64,000 bases of DNA. Origin: Icerya purchasi (taxonomy: Eukaryota; Arthropoda; Insecta; Hemiptera; Monophlebidae). Position 1 is the first letter of the stretch, and every line of letters begins with the position of its first letter. A program made the translations under genes and the position numbers. Below the pieces are notes generated by a model. The model did no database searches, was not told where the DNA came from, and saw nothing but the letters and a program-made list of their open reading frames with translations. The DNA is taken from positions 103,538,393 to 103,602,392 of the forward strand of contig CM077115.1 in NCBI GenBank assembly GCA_039619475.1. The letters run 5' to 3'. Positions 23,096 through 36,800 of the stretch are shown here, piece after piece.

Positions 23096-24629
23096 ACTGT
23101 GATTATTAACATTAATAATTATATACATTTTATTAAAACTGTTCTCTTTTTAATGTTACGAAAAATTTCTTAAGGTTTAACTCAGCCCTGCTTGAGGTAC
23201 ACCATTGAGACAATATTGCTTCAGATTGAAAAGGACGCAATTTTGATTTCCCTATATTAAAAATTAGTTTCGAAGTAAAATTTATAGATTTTGCTTCTTT
23301 TTTTTTTTGGAAATTTTCCGACTAATTCGTATCGTTTTAATTCTTTTTACACTTGAACTGAAATTATAACTGAAATTTTATATTTTAAACCAGGGAATTC
23401 GGTCCTAAGACCTTCGCTTCGCTCGTGATTGGAAAATATCAATATTTCAGTAATTAAAATTCTATATGTAATTATTTTGTGAAGAATGTTGTTTATTATT
23501 TTTGTTTTTAATTAATAAGTACAAAATCAATGTAACCGTTTTAAGTCGAAAAATAGATATGTGATTTGTGATTTTCTCCTGTGACATATACACGTAGGGT
23601 ATGTATATAAAAGCTCGATCCTCTTCACTATGAGAACATCTCCTGAACTCATAAAAATGATAATTGTTTTATAATATTTGTAAAAGAGTAAATTTTAATC
23701 GGTTACATCATTTTTAAAAAAAATAAATAGTTTACGTGTTTGCATGGCAATTTATTTTAAAAGCGTAAGGGAAAGACATTTATATTTCATAACAATTTTT
23801 TCTAAAGTGTTTTTTCTAAAATTGCGAAAATGTTTTTTATAACGGTTTTTTCATTATGGCCTGCACAAGGAGATGTATCACTGTCATTTTTTAAAAACAC
23901 ATTTTAAATACCTGTTTATAAGCTGTAGATATCTGTACAGGCAGAGGCATCCCCTTATAGCAGGTATGGAGAGTGTCCCTAGAAAATTTTGAAATCTCAG
24001 CCAAAAGATTGGAAAATTTCGGTTTTAATTTCGGTTGAAACATAAAAAGAGTTTATGTAATATAAATTATAATATTAAATCGCAAATTTGAAAAAAAAAC
24101 ATTTTTTGTGGTCACATTCACGAATATTACGCGCCCAAACATAAGCCTCTTAGAACACCTCATTGAGCAGGCACATTATATATTCTCGTCGCCCTTAATG
24201 AATTTTGTGACAAGTATCGATAGTGAAACACGACTGCAACTTCATTATTCTTTGCAAACTAAAACTCTTACCCCTAAAAATAATAAGTTGAAATCGATGA
24301 AGTTTTACACCATACCGAAGTCGTTAATGTCAAATGTGCTTCTACAATGGAAGAACGTTCAACGCAATTTGGATGCATTTGTAAATATGGCACTCACATA
24401 TGTGACGGTATTCCAATTAAAATAATTTTGCTTTGTATACTCTATTTTTATGGAATTCTTATTTTAAAATGAAAAAAATATCTTTTAAATATAAAAGTTT
24501 TGTACATTCTGTTCACTGTTAAATAATAAATTAATGAAATTGTAACCAAAAAAAAAATAAATATATATATATAGGTATATATAAATAAAAATGTTTACCT
24601 CTAAAACTATTTTAAAGATATCACCAACC
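23096..24629. other. AT-rich intergenic DNA
   Basis: A 105-codon plus-strand frame (24108-24425) starts at GTG, not ATG, and is unrecognised. There are homopolymer runs at 23300 and 24090. Confidence 0.4.
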
Positions 24630-24960
24630 CAGGCCGTATTTAGATCGAAATTTCGGGAGGGGTTACGAAAATGTTTTTATAAATATATATATATGTATAT
24701 ATGTGTGCGTGTATTATCATGAAATATATTTATTTATAAATAGTACACTAAAGCCTTGTAGTAAATTATTGTATATGCGATATTTGAACACTACAATAAA
24801 AACAAATAAAAAATAGTCGTTTCCTAAAAATTTTAATTTTCTTTTCTTTTGTCAAAAATTGAAAAGAAATAAATTTTTTTTGAATTTCAGTCCATTTAAT
24901 TCAAGCAGTTATTATTTCGCAGACATTTCGGGGGGGGGTGAAACCCCAGATACGCCTCTG
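24630..24960. mobile_element. Probable hAT-like MITE, decayed
   Basis: The left end CAGGCCGTATTTAGATCG and the reverse complement of the right end, CAGAGGCGTATCTGGGG, look like one terminal inverted repeat with changes. The interior is non-coding and carries TTTCGGGAGGGG near the left and a G-run near the right end. The flanking octamers match poorly, so the insertion boundaries are approximate. Confidence 0.5.
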
Positions 24961-25382
24961 CCACTAGCTAAAAACCGTGCGTTTTAGATCTTCGTCAAAT
25001 TTAAATGTACTTTGAATGCGATAGTTCGGAAAACGTTTCAAGTATTTATTATACAATTTAATATCCTTTCCACGGCAGATTACAGTTGGTCGCCAAAATT
25101 ATCTTTGTTATTAAACTAATTAAAAATTTATTCCAAAAAAAAAAAAAAAAAAAACATTTCTTACCTATTGATACGCTCTAATGTCATAATAACTTTATAC
25201 GTACAGATATTTATATATTTTAAATCGATGCAATCAATGAATTAAATATGAACATATTGATCACCCCATAGAATTTGAAGAAAGTTAAATACAATCGAAG
25301 TTAAGATTGCTAAGTAGCAAAAAAAAAAAGAGCAAAATCATATTAATTGATTGTTTTTTTTCCAAACTTAATCATTTCCTTT

Positions 25383-25649
25383 CAGGGGCGTCGCCAGCCG
25401 ATGAGCCGGGGAGGGGACAAGATGATAGAAAAAGGATATGAGTTATAGGAATAATAAAATTTACAAGTTGTAAAGGCTTAATATTTCATTAAACAAGAAT
25501 AAAATCTTAATTAAAACATAATTTTCGTGGGTTTCTGACAAACTGTCCATGATTACGCGCCTATGAATACTCATCATGGCCAGTTGATTAAAAAGCTTCA
25601 AGGCTCAAGGGGAGGCAGCTCCCCCTGCCCCCCGCTGGCGGTGCCCATG
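25383..25649. mobile_element. 267-bp hAT-type MITE with perfect 8-bp TSD
   Basis: The left end CAGGGGCGTCGCCAGC and the reverse complement of the right end, CATGGGCACCGCCAGC, match at 13 of 16 positions. The flanks TTTCCTTT (25375-25382) and TTTCCTTT (25650-25657) are identical, as expected for a hAT 8-bp target duplication. There is no coding capacity. The intact duplication suggests a comparatively young insertion. Confidence 0.85.
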
Positions 25650-26907
25650 TTTCCTTTACAGCTTCTAATTAACGTGTGAAACAGAAAAATTCGTAATTTC
25701 CTCAATTATAAACAGTCTGTTTCATTAAAAAAAATATATATTAGGTGTATATTTTTTTTATATTTTTCATTATATGAAGTTTCCTTTTCAAAATCATGTA
25801 AAAAAGTGATGAAGACATCTCATATCATTCGTCGAAACCAATAATTTATTTTTTCTTATTCAAACTCTGAACAAATGTTGAGCACGCGTTCTGTCGGATA
25901 TCAGCCGTAATAGTTGTTCACAGATAAATTTAAAAATGCATTCAGCAATATTTACGTCATACATACTATTTTTACATAAGCAAGGTAACTACTATTAAAT
26001 TAAATATATATCCCCCAATTCAATCGGTGTTTTACCAATATTATATGTATATGAATATACTCGGTTTAAACAATTCTTTTATTAATTTTTCAAAGTATAC
26101 ATGTTCGCGCAAAATTACGGAATTCAGATATTTTATACATTGTTTCGGCATTTTATGTTATAGCGATAATAGTTTCACGCGACTAGTATATAGAAGAAAT
26201 CAACATTTTTCCAGATTATGCATATTATTAGTAATATATCACGGATCTATGTAATACACGGATGTTTCATATAACGTAAGGTAACCAATTAAACAAATTT
26301 ATGGTATACCACGTGTCCAATAGTTTAATGTAACATCAAAAAAGACCGGTAAATCCCTGAGTATAATATCGTTATCGATGAAGGTAACAACCAGCTTACT
26401 GTGACTGCGTTTGGGTTGTTATTTGATATATGGGGCTGGAGACACTCCTCTAAATAACAGTGCAGTGCCCCCGGATGGACGTACTGATATACAGTGATAA
26501 AATTTCGGGACAGAATTTCTCTATGGTATAATTTATTTTTGACCTAGGTTTGTTATGGAAGAGTGTGTTTCATCGTGTTACCCAACACTTTTCTTTTTTA
26601 TTTTAATCTTACAGCAGCGATTACACAATAATCATATCGGTACAGTGGCCTCATATGCAAACAATCGGAAAGAACTCACACGTACACGAACTGCTTACTG
26701 ACTCATAATTCTCGTTTATGAAGAACCTGTTCTGGGTCAGAAGTGTTTGCACTGCTGTTGAAGAGAAAGTGATTCTTCTAATTATCATTACAGAAACCAG
26801 TTACACATTACCTCTACGAAAAACGAAACTGGTCCCTATCGTAGCCGCTACAAACGCATCGCACGAATTTAAAAGCGATTTTTGAGGAAGGCCTCTTCGA
26901 TTTAATA

Positions 26908-26967
26908 TCAGTAATAATAATAACAATAATAATAATTTTAATAATAATAATAACAATAATAGTAATA
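26908..26967. repeat. Imperfect (AAT)n/(AAC) microsatellite
   Basis: AATAATAATAACAATAAT-type tract with interruptions, read as poly-leucine on the minus strand. Confidence 0.85.
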
Positions 26968-27042
26968 CTGTAGTAACAACGGTAACGACCTTACGTCGAA
27001 TTTCCATCCTGTTTCGCCGTAATTATCGGAATAAATTAAAAC

Positions 27043-27064
27043 GATATATATATATATATATATA
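27043..27064. repeat. (TA)n microsatellite
   Basis: About eleven TA units. Confidence 0.85.
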
Positions 27065-29572
27065 CACGTAATTGGATGAAGAAGGATGTTCTACATTTAC
27101 TGGCTGGTGGGTGATTTCAATTAATCGGATCAAACCGACAGTGATGAATATAGTACGAGGTTGTACGGTAGACAAGCTTTCTTAGCATCGCGAGATTGTT
27201 TCACTTCGTTCGGATGATAAAATCTACGAACTTTTAATTAACTCTGGTCGTCACAATTATTTTTTTTTTTTAAATTGTTATTACATAAAAGAAAAAAAAA
27301 ACTAAACAGATTAATAGGAATAAAAATAAATAACAAACCATTTCCGGAATAATGCCTAAACTTTTTCCCGTTTTATTCGCTACTCACCAAAAAATTGAGG
27401 ATAAAAATAAATGAAAAATAATTCATATTAAACAATATGATACACAGAAAAAAAAAATTTCTTCTCTGTCATTAAATTTATTATATACTGCACATGTTTA
27501 AAATTTTTAAACTAGAAATTCCCTAATTTTAAAATTAATAACGCACCAACTTGTTAGAAATCCTCAATTTAACATATCTTTTAAATTGTATAAATATCTA
27601 ATTTTTAAAATACATTTACAAAAGCTGCGGTCATGATGCGTTTAATCATCTATTATTAGTTTTTCGTACCATCTATACACAGATATTTGTCAACAAAGCC
27701 ACACATATCCAGCACGGAGATGTTGGTGTGTTCAGCCGAAATTTTAAAAACCTGTTTTCTACCGTTATTAAGTGTATACCCGAATAAAATAAATCTGAAA
27801 ATAAGGTAAAAAAAAGTTACGGCACAAGAGAAATTACAAATTTAAAAAGGGAAGGAAAATTACGGAACGAAAATTAAAAAATATAGTTTCAAGTTATCGC
27901 TTATTATTATTTTATATTTATATTCATCTGATTCAAATCATTATACCGTGTTATGCGTTGAAATTTTGGTCCAAATATTCTAAAAATAATCTATAATATT
28001 GCTTTGTTTTTGCTTTATTTTGAAAGGTGATAATTTGTTTTTTCATCAATATTCTCTTCTATTGCATTCATACGTTAAAAGTCCACTCTAATACTCTAAA
28101 TCAGTTCTAAAAAAATCTCTGTTTTACGACAAATTAAGATTTAACATAAACTTTATTCTATGTTATTTGTATATGCAATCTCTTCAATCACGTTGCGTGT
28201 GTAAATTGTATATTTACTACGCAAGGTAACGTTCCTTTTGCATTGTTCGAAAGCTGTGTGGACAAGTGTCCGATAACTCATTTTTAATGATTTCATTTTT
28301 ACACAGAATTTATTTATAAACTATTGATATACTACCTAAAATTCATAATCTATAGGATTTTTTTTTTTATTTTAATATTTCGCTACAACCTACATGTTTT
28401 TCTCCTTCGGGCAAATAAAAAACAAAAAAACTTTTGTCCGCGGCGTCGTCCGTACTACTAAACTTTGCATTATCAATATTATCATCATTAAGAACTATTA
28501 AACTCCGTGATTCGTTGTAAAGTATCTTCGTTGTTCTCTCTAAATGCGAACTACGGGATTATTTAATCATTTAATTTCGGAACATTTAGAAGAATACTCG
28601 TGCTCGTATTATAATTTCAATTACGCTTAATTCTTTACAGAATTTATTTGCGAAATTGTAATAATTATGGTAAAAAAAGAGGCTAGTGCAATATTTTCAA
28701 GAATTAAAAACGTGGACAAGAGATACGTAAGAATATTTCACTGGCAAAGGTCTCGTCTGGATACGAGTATGCCGCTACCGTCGGTCCTCCGGCCGAGGAA
28801 ATTTTCACATTTGCCTTTGTTGGGTTCATTTTTAAAGTCGATAAACTAGTAAAATGTAAAAAACTGGCAAAAAAATAAAAAAAAAAACAATCGAAATTTT
28901 TCTGTAAAATTTGTAAACGCAATTTTTACACCGTGTTTTTCCATTTAGGGCATTAATTAAGTTTTCAAAGATTTCACAGCCGCGCTGATTTTATTGAGTG
29001 GCTTCAATGCACAATCTATTCCGAAGAGATCGATAAATCGCAGTTGTTAGTTGCCTTCACTTTTGGTTCCATGTTACAAATTCGCATTGTCGCTCGCCAA
29101 ACTTTATAAGTAATACCATTATGCTCTAGATGTTTACTTCTTTTTTCCACACTTCTTCTCCCATACTCACATTTCTCGGTCCCCTAGACTTGTGTCTTTT
29201 AGCGGTCAGTCACGTCTTCATAACCAACACACAGCCTCGTCGCATCTTTCAGATTTTTTCATCGCGAGGTGGATTGTTCTTAAAATATATATATATATAC
29301 ATATATCCTTTTTAATGAGGCTCAATCGAATTAAAAAAGACGTAAAGCCATAGAGTACGACTGATAATTCGTTTAGAAAAAACTCGACATCCGAATGGCG
29401 TTTATTTCTTTAATGTCGAATTCGATTAGTAATGGCCTGATACGAAATTATTAAAACTTTGAACGAAGCTTCAGCAGATTTTTTTTCTCTTCCCTTACTA
29501 CATTAACAGTGAGCGTATATCGCTGATGTAGGGATATACCTTAGCACTTCATTTATCCAATATTGCTTTCTG

Positions 29573-30819
29573 CAGAGCCGGATTATGGCCAAATGCCGCT
29601 GTGGGCTCAGTAATTTCTGCCGTCCTTGGAATAAATTTATAAATTAAAGAATAAAAATTATAATCGAGTAACTAAAGTAAGTAAGGACATAAAAGTTAAA
29701 AATTAATTTTCAATTAAAAGTTAAAAAAGTTTTCAATTAAAAAATTTTTCATACATTTTTAAAACATACCTAAATTTTATTATAATTCTATACATACATA
29801 CATTATTCTTACATGTGTCAATTAAAGTTTATACTTTTTTACGAGGCAATTTTAAAGATACAAATTCATTGTATCATCAAAGTTTAAATTCTTTACTAAC
29901 TGTTCTTCAATAAATAAAACAGATAAATCATTTAACTCTTTGGGTAGGTTCTTTTCATTGCAGTAAAGGAGCGTTCTGTTGAGCAAATTTTATTCAGCGC
30001 TAATCTTTCTTTATGTTTTTTTCCATCATGTTATCATCAAGTTATTTTAATTGTGTTTTTTGTAGTGTTGTTAGGGTTGGTTTTTCTAGTTATATTTTGA
30101 CTTTTTTTCGTTAAGTGATCACAAAAATTAAATAAAGTCTACAAATTTATTCTCAATATATTATTTTCGCCGTTAGCGTGTTTATTCATCAGATTCAGTG
30201 TTCAGAATAGTTTCAACAGGTTGCTCAGCACGCTTCCCGCAATGCCCCAGTGCCACACTGCTTTGACCACCTTTCATCGTTTGGTACGGCAAGAAATAAT
30301 ATAAATAACTCTTCGAAAAATCTTCTTAACTTTTGTCGCATCAATGAGATACCGCTAGTACATACATTTGTGAATTTTCAGTTTTTCTTCCAGTCTTGTT
30401 TGATCTCTTATCATGCCGACCAGCCATTGTCACGTGCATAGTTCGAGAATTCCCTTTAATTAGTAATATAACACTGTTTTGCCTAATAATAATGCACGTC
30501 CCGGTTTACACTTCGTTAATTTTAAATTAATTTCTCGATTCCCCCCTGCTTACATGTTATTTGTCTACAATATTTGGAAATTTTACCTAAATTAATAGAT
30601 TCCCCTTTTCAACTTTACTGTACATTAATGCAAGTTAAAAAAAATGATTTTATCACATTCTTCTCCTACCCTGCTATGGCTGAAACGACATAATATGAAA
30701 TAATATTTTGGAATTTTAAATATTTTTCAAAAAAAAAAAACCTTTTAATCTCATGCAAATTTGCCGCTGTGGGCTGTAGCCCATTTAAGTCCATGATGTA
30801 AATCCAAGACGGGCTTCTG
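29573..30819 (-). mobile_element. hAT-superfamily transposon remnant, 1.25 kb
   Basis: The left end CAGAGCCGGATTATGGCC and the reverse complement of the right end, CAGAAGCCCGTCTTGGATT, are decayed inverted repeats. Just inside both ends is a second inverted block, GCCGCTGTGGGCT. Flanks GCTTTCT and GCTTATCT suggest an 8-bp duplication with one indel. A minus-strand hAT dimerisation remnant lies in the middle. The superfamily call rests on the CAG ends, the protein remnant and the approximate duplication. Confidence 0.72.
29850..30030 (-). pseudogene. hAT transposase C-terminal remnant (minus strand)
   Basis: The minus strand reads ALNKICSTERSFTAMKRTYP. After a frameshift near 29940 it reads ELNDLSVLFIEEQLVKNLNF and then DDTM. 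CSTERSFTAMKR followed by LSVLFIE and a FDD motif is the hAT dimerisation signature. It is a different subfamily from the remnant at 7.6 kb (CSTERSF versus ATGERGFSK). Confidence 0.72.
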
Positions 30820-33800
30820 CTTATCTTGTTTGGTGAAATTTTTAATCTACAGTAAGTGAAAACTTAAAGTTTCTTTTTCCGATAACCGGAATAAATTTCA
30901 CATTCTCAAGATCCGAATTAAAATATTTCCATCGCAATAACAAGCCGAATAATCGTGTACGCTGGCAGCTAATTATCCCTTTGAGCTTAAATATTTCTTG
31001 CTCCATTAGCGGCTAGAATTTTCCGCTTTCATATTTTTAATCAATACTCGTGCTCAACAATATCATACTTCCGTCTTGAAAGACATCACTGATCAAACCG
31101 GTTCTCGAACTGAACCGATGATGATGCTTTTCTTTCTCGAAAACTACAAACCAATTTTCCCTTAACAAGTTTCATATTTTAAAATTACGTGAAAATGATG
31201 ACAAGACGCGCCTTGAATCTAATAACTTCCATTGCTCTATTTAAACCAACGGTGGTCGCAAATGCAAAATTAACATTTATTCATATCATTTGTATTGCTT
31301 GCAACAGATAATTTAGTTTTCTTTGACATAAAGTATGTAGGACATACGGTTTGCTAATTAAGTCGGAATTAGCAGCAAAATGGGCAACCTTTTGACACCT
31401 GAACGGTAGAACTTTCTAGTAGTACTTCGGGTCATCTTTTTTTTCAGCAGAAATCGGAATATCTTGCAAGGCTCGGAATTTTGACAATTTTTATCTTACA
31501 CAACAGTGACACTGCTGATTGTATTCGACTAAGAAATCTTGTTCATTGATAATCTTCCCTCCAATATCTAAAACCTTCAGGCGATATAATTAATAGTTTA
31601 CATCGGCGGATTGAAAATGATAGCTTATATTTCTCGTCATAAACTATCTTCGTCCTGTCTTCTAAGTAACCGTTCAGTTAATTGCGGAACTAAAATTTTG
31701 CCTTTATCTTAATAAGATATTACTTTCTTCTATATATATTTTTTTTTTTTTTTTTTAGTAAAATTTCAGTTACAACTTCCATGAATCATATAGTTTATCT
31801 AAAAAAAAAAAATAGCTGTATAAAATCATTGACATGCTCCGCAACTATTCGTAAAACTTAACATTAATCCAAAACTTGCATTAATAGTATAGAAAACTTT
31901 AAAAAGTTTTACGAAGTTTTCCCCTTCTACTCAGATATTCAACCGATCGAGAAAAGTACTAAAACCACCTGATTCTATTTATCAAGCTTGTTCCTATTTA
32001 ATTATTAAGGTGCACAGGACAAGTCCGTGTCATTAAGCGTATATGCATGTGTCAAGCATTTACTGTATATTGTACAAAACATTGCTCAATGGCTGCTTGA
32101 AAATCGACATAATTTTAATCTCAATAGTTCCCCCTTCTGATCATGTCCCTAATATATTGTACCCCTCCCCCCTCGTGTACCCAAAGAAGCTTTAAAATTT
32201 AAAAAGATGATTCCATCAATAATTGTCGTATCTAGCACTGTTCTAATCAGTCTTGGTTTCATACAATAATCAGAGACACAAACTCTATTCAAAAAAGATG
32301 AACTGTCTTCAATCGCATCGATTTTTTCACACTTAGCTAAAAACCGCGTATCCATCTCAAACGGTATGTATATTCGAAATCGATGATTCGATAATACGTG
32401 AGACCTTATATAATAGTTATTGTTCACCGCATGATGTAGAAATATATGCAATCTGTCTCCTCGTCTTCATTAGGGAAATTTCTCTATGCGACGGATGTTT
32501 CTTCAGGCCTCCACATATCGTGTACTAAACAGACAGCGTGCGTCGGCGAAAAAAACCGAAAACATTAAAACTGTTTCAGTATGTCGTGTAGTGTTTCTAA
32601 CGTCGCGATATCTGGTAAGGAAAAATCGGATTAAGGACAGACATTGTCAAATTACATGACTGACGATGCGCAACCCCTTCGGTGAACATTACTAACTTCA
32701 ATTCGTCAACAGTTACTGAAAATGAATCACCTAATTATGAACGACTCGAAAAACACGAATGGGACATACAAAATCGAGCCGGTGTACACGCAGCGAATTT
32801 TTAACACTAAACCTGCTCTGTGTATATGGATATGTATTTCAAGGTGTTTCCGTTCTCATTTGTTTTTAGTAAATGCTTCACCATCAGTCAGCAAGAAAAT
32901 TTCCGATAACACCTTCACTCTTCGGCTAATTTCCAAAAAAGTTGCGCTACCTAATTGTTTAGAACAAGCGAATTTAACTGTGTCGTTCTTAAGAAATAAC
33001 AAATCAATAGGGAATAATTCTGTACGTATTGTAACTGGTTCTCTTTCACTTTGGTATTCCTATCTTATCGTGTCCAGTTACTTCTAATGAACTCCTCTCC
33101 AAACGAAAAGCATGCACTGATGTTGCAGTTACAAACACGCACAGCTCGCAGTTAATATTGCGGGCCCGCTGTCACATCCCCTAATGTTAGATAGTGAACT
33201 CCTTGTCAGCCGGCACCGCGGGCGCTACTGTTGCAGTGTGGCCATAGTGTTGGTTGTAAATTCTATTCATTTCCTTTTAACAGGATGGTAGGCTCTGTTT
33301 TCACGGGCGTCGCCATAATTATTATTCAATTTTCATAATTAAGAATTATATGCTTTATAGTGGTGGAGAAAGTTGTTGAACTTTCGAATCACCCTTTACA
33401 GCACGCTATGTGTTCTATATAGCTTTGGTGCTTGATGGCCCTAACGGTTTTTCCAACATTCCATGTTTCTTCGTCCTTAATTATTTGTAGTCTGTTTGTC
33501 CGTCAGTACTGTGAGCTCTGTAATTGCAGATGTGGCCATAGTATGGGACACGGCTAACTCCTTTTGCTCTTACCATCGGCAATGTCATTCATTCTCTTTT
33601 CAGGATGCATGTGTTTGGCGTCATTGTTTCTCCATCCTTGGTGTAGCGTTCTTTGTCAGATTCCATCTCTTGCGACTCCTAATTTGATATTTACACGTGT
33701 TGATGGGTAATCGTCTATTATTGGCAAGTCCAGGGGAAAACCCAAATAAGAAAAAAAATAATACGTATCGTAACAACCTGTTTAATTCCGTTGATGTTAT

Positions 33801-36800
33801 TATTAAGATTCTTTTATCATTTTTTTTTCTTTTCGTGGGATAATAGCGTGTGTAATTAGTTGTTTTTTTTTTTTTTTTTACCGTCTCGATAGTAATAAAA
33901 AAGCGATGTGTTCACTTTGCCAATCTGTCAGTCTCCATATGCCTTAAAATATCCGTATGTGCTGGGATTCTACGAATCTCCTTTAAGCGTAAACATTTTT
34001 CAAACATCTTTAAATGGTATTAAGTGGTAAGTTGAAGAGCACGTTGATAGGAATCTGTGATGATGAATGTACCGTTTATGATTATTAACGAAAATTCAAA
34101 GTTATTTATAGAAAAGATTACGCCAGCTTCGCTTTCAGTCGAACATTCATTTCATGTAGCAGACGTCACGTAATTGTTTTTAAAACCTTCTCAGAATATC
34201 CCCGAGACATTTTCCGATTATGCTAGTAGCCTGAAACATTTTTTCCGAACATTTATCAAATTTCAGATTTTAGATATTTTCCTAAACCTAAAATCGATCG
34301 TCCGCTGCTTCACTACATCTGCGAAACCAAAAATAAAGAACTTGGCATTATTCAAAAAGAACTCTACATACTACCGTATATAAAGTGGACGTTTTGCTAA
34401 CGATGAATTCGTTAATAAATCAATATTTCGAGATAAAAAATTCATAGCTAGATAGCGTGTACCGTTTAATTGGATGGAGTGAGCGTACACTTTAAACAAG
34501 CTGGGAAAGTTAGCTACAAATTGTTTGTTGTTAATTATTTTTAACGTATTTGGCGATAAAGCTTATTCTACTGCCGTTTTTTTTAGGCGAGCAAACTGTG
34601 TTAACATATAAATCTAAGAAAAACGTAATCGTCAGTACGAAATTACTATACAAGGTCAATATTAGTTTTACCTTTCCGCATTGTTAAAAAATCTGTACAA
34701 GTTATTTTTTACGCGGAAACCTAATTTAACTTCACTTTAATAAGTTATATTTATATAGATGATTGTAGTAATACACGAGGACGTTTGCAAACAGTCTGTA
34801 AATGATACAATTCATACCTGTGCTGTTATGTTGTTTATATAATGCATCAAATATACCGTCTGGGAGCGCTGTTTTTTATTAGATGGGACACTTTCTACCC
34901 TTATTTGTATGTTGGCAACGAAATTTTCCACGACATTGGATGACATACGTCCTTTAGTACAGACTGTTGGATAGATTTTTTTACTATATCATTCCGCTCG
35001 ATTGTTGCATCGTAAATCTTTTACGATGTTTCGCGTAGTTTTGAAAATGACTCCTATATTTAATTTTTCATAATCACCGTATCGCCGAAAATCACTATAA
35101 AATTATTCGATTGTCTTTGATGGTTTCAGGTTGTATAATTTTTTCGGCAATTTCATACGTCGCACATATAAAAACAATAAACATATGAGTCAAAGTGTCA
35201 AAATTGTCTTGTTTCGGTTTTAATATGAAACGACTGTAGTCATAGATGGTATACGATTTATTCGTCTATACTTTGTTGTACATTTTAAACTACTGTTTTC
35301 GTCTTTTGCAGCGTCTGATTATATATCTCTCAACCGGAATATTGCCTGCTCCAGGAACCTACACCGTTTTTATAATATAACACACATATATATTTATATA
35401 TAGGGGTAGATTGAAAACCTCTGGCATCCCTGTTATATTTTAACATTTTATTTTCTCAATTTATAACCGTTCTAATCGATTATAAGAAACCTACTTGTAT
35501 ACGTGAACCTAACTAGGTCGCACTTTATCGATATGGAGTTAAGCCCAGTGCGGTATACTAGACAAAATTTCTGATCGATTGAGACCTCACGGAGCCTTCT
35601 AAGTACAAAACTCGCCGAGATATTTGCAAGTTGAAATTTGAAAAAACATACTTTCGGGAAGAACAAGTTTAAAGTTTTACATGGCAACCAGACGACAGGC
35701 GAAGCGCATTCAGGTTTTTGGCCACAGAACACGAACGTGAGGTCGGATCACATTGCGAGTTGCGGCATTGGAAAGAGCAGTGTTCACTCTATCAGAAAGG
35801 CTAAAAATCCCAGAATCAACATTTTTGACCTAACATCTGAAAAATCGCGCTATATCTCCGTAAATAATTTCGACATAGTGAAACCTTGTTAGATTCAACT
35901 ATACGTTTTAAAAGTTTTCCTTATCCAGATATGCCGAATTACAATTTACGAAATAAAACGGTAAATTTATAATTTAAAAAAAAAACGATATCTCCGTATT
36001 TTTTAGTACATTATGACATGGAGTGTCTTTTGAAGTAGACACGTTTTATTTTAGTAAAAACATGAACTCAAACTGTTGATCACGCAATCGCAGTGATGAG
36101 GTCATCCGGGTAACATGTTTAATGATGTAAATATTTTGCGAAACGACCTCCAACTACAAAACATATTCATTCAAAACTAAACAAACCTTTATGTAAAAAG
36201 CCTAAACGGGTAAGCGTTTTTAAGATACCGCAACACGTTACTACAAGACCGCTCTTTTAGGCGTTATCATTTAGGTATCACCGAGAATAGGGTTTTCATT
36301 TAGACCGTTTTAAAAAATTGTATCAGCTGAAGAGGCTACCATTTATGTTACGCAAATTCTCAGAATTCGTTTACATCCGTATAAGGCGTCTTTTCATCTT
36401 TATCAATAATTTTGTTCAAAAAAACACATTTTTCATTCAAAAAACATGTAAATTTTACTTATACGTTGCTTATAAACACGTAAACTATTAATTACGGATT
36501 AATTAAAAAATAACTGTTAAACTATTAATTAAACAAAGACTTTTGCCAAAGTTTGCACCGTAATATTAATCCCATCAAAAACATAAATGTAAAAATGGGA
36601 GCCAAGTTCAATATTAAGAATATGCGTGGTTGTCAACTTCGAGCCGGGCCATAAAAAAAAAAAAAAAAAAAAAAAACTTCGCCGACAAAAGAATTGAGAT
36701 CTAAATGGGTGCTAAGTTCTGTAGATAATCCTGAAATTTATTTATAAAAACATACAACATACTAGAATTAAAACAAAATTTTTTGTTTTTTTCATAGACA

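Larger units (their letters stand above)
25658..29572. other. AT-rich intergenic DNA
   Basis: A minus-strand leucine-rich frame at 26801-27007 is only the translation of an AAT/AAC repeat. (TA)n is at 27043-27064. Short frames near 28700-28920 overlap on both strands and are unrecognised. Confidence 0.4.

Noticed and set aside
24108..24425. 105-codon plus-strand ORF
   Set aside because: It starts at GTG, has no recognised domain and lies in AT-rich repeat-poor DNA.
26801..27007. Leucine-rich minus-strand ORF
   Set aside because: It is the translation of an AAT/AAC microsatellite.
32722..33087. 121-codon plus-strand ORF with ATG
   Set aside because: No recognised motif and no neighbouring exon or promoter signal. 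Conservation data would be needed to keep it.
36654..36676. Poly-A as proof of a retroposed gene
   Set aside because: No target duplication or recognisable body upstream. Homopolymers are common in this window.
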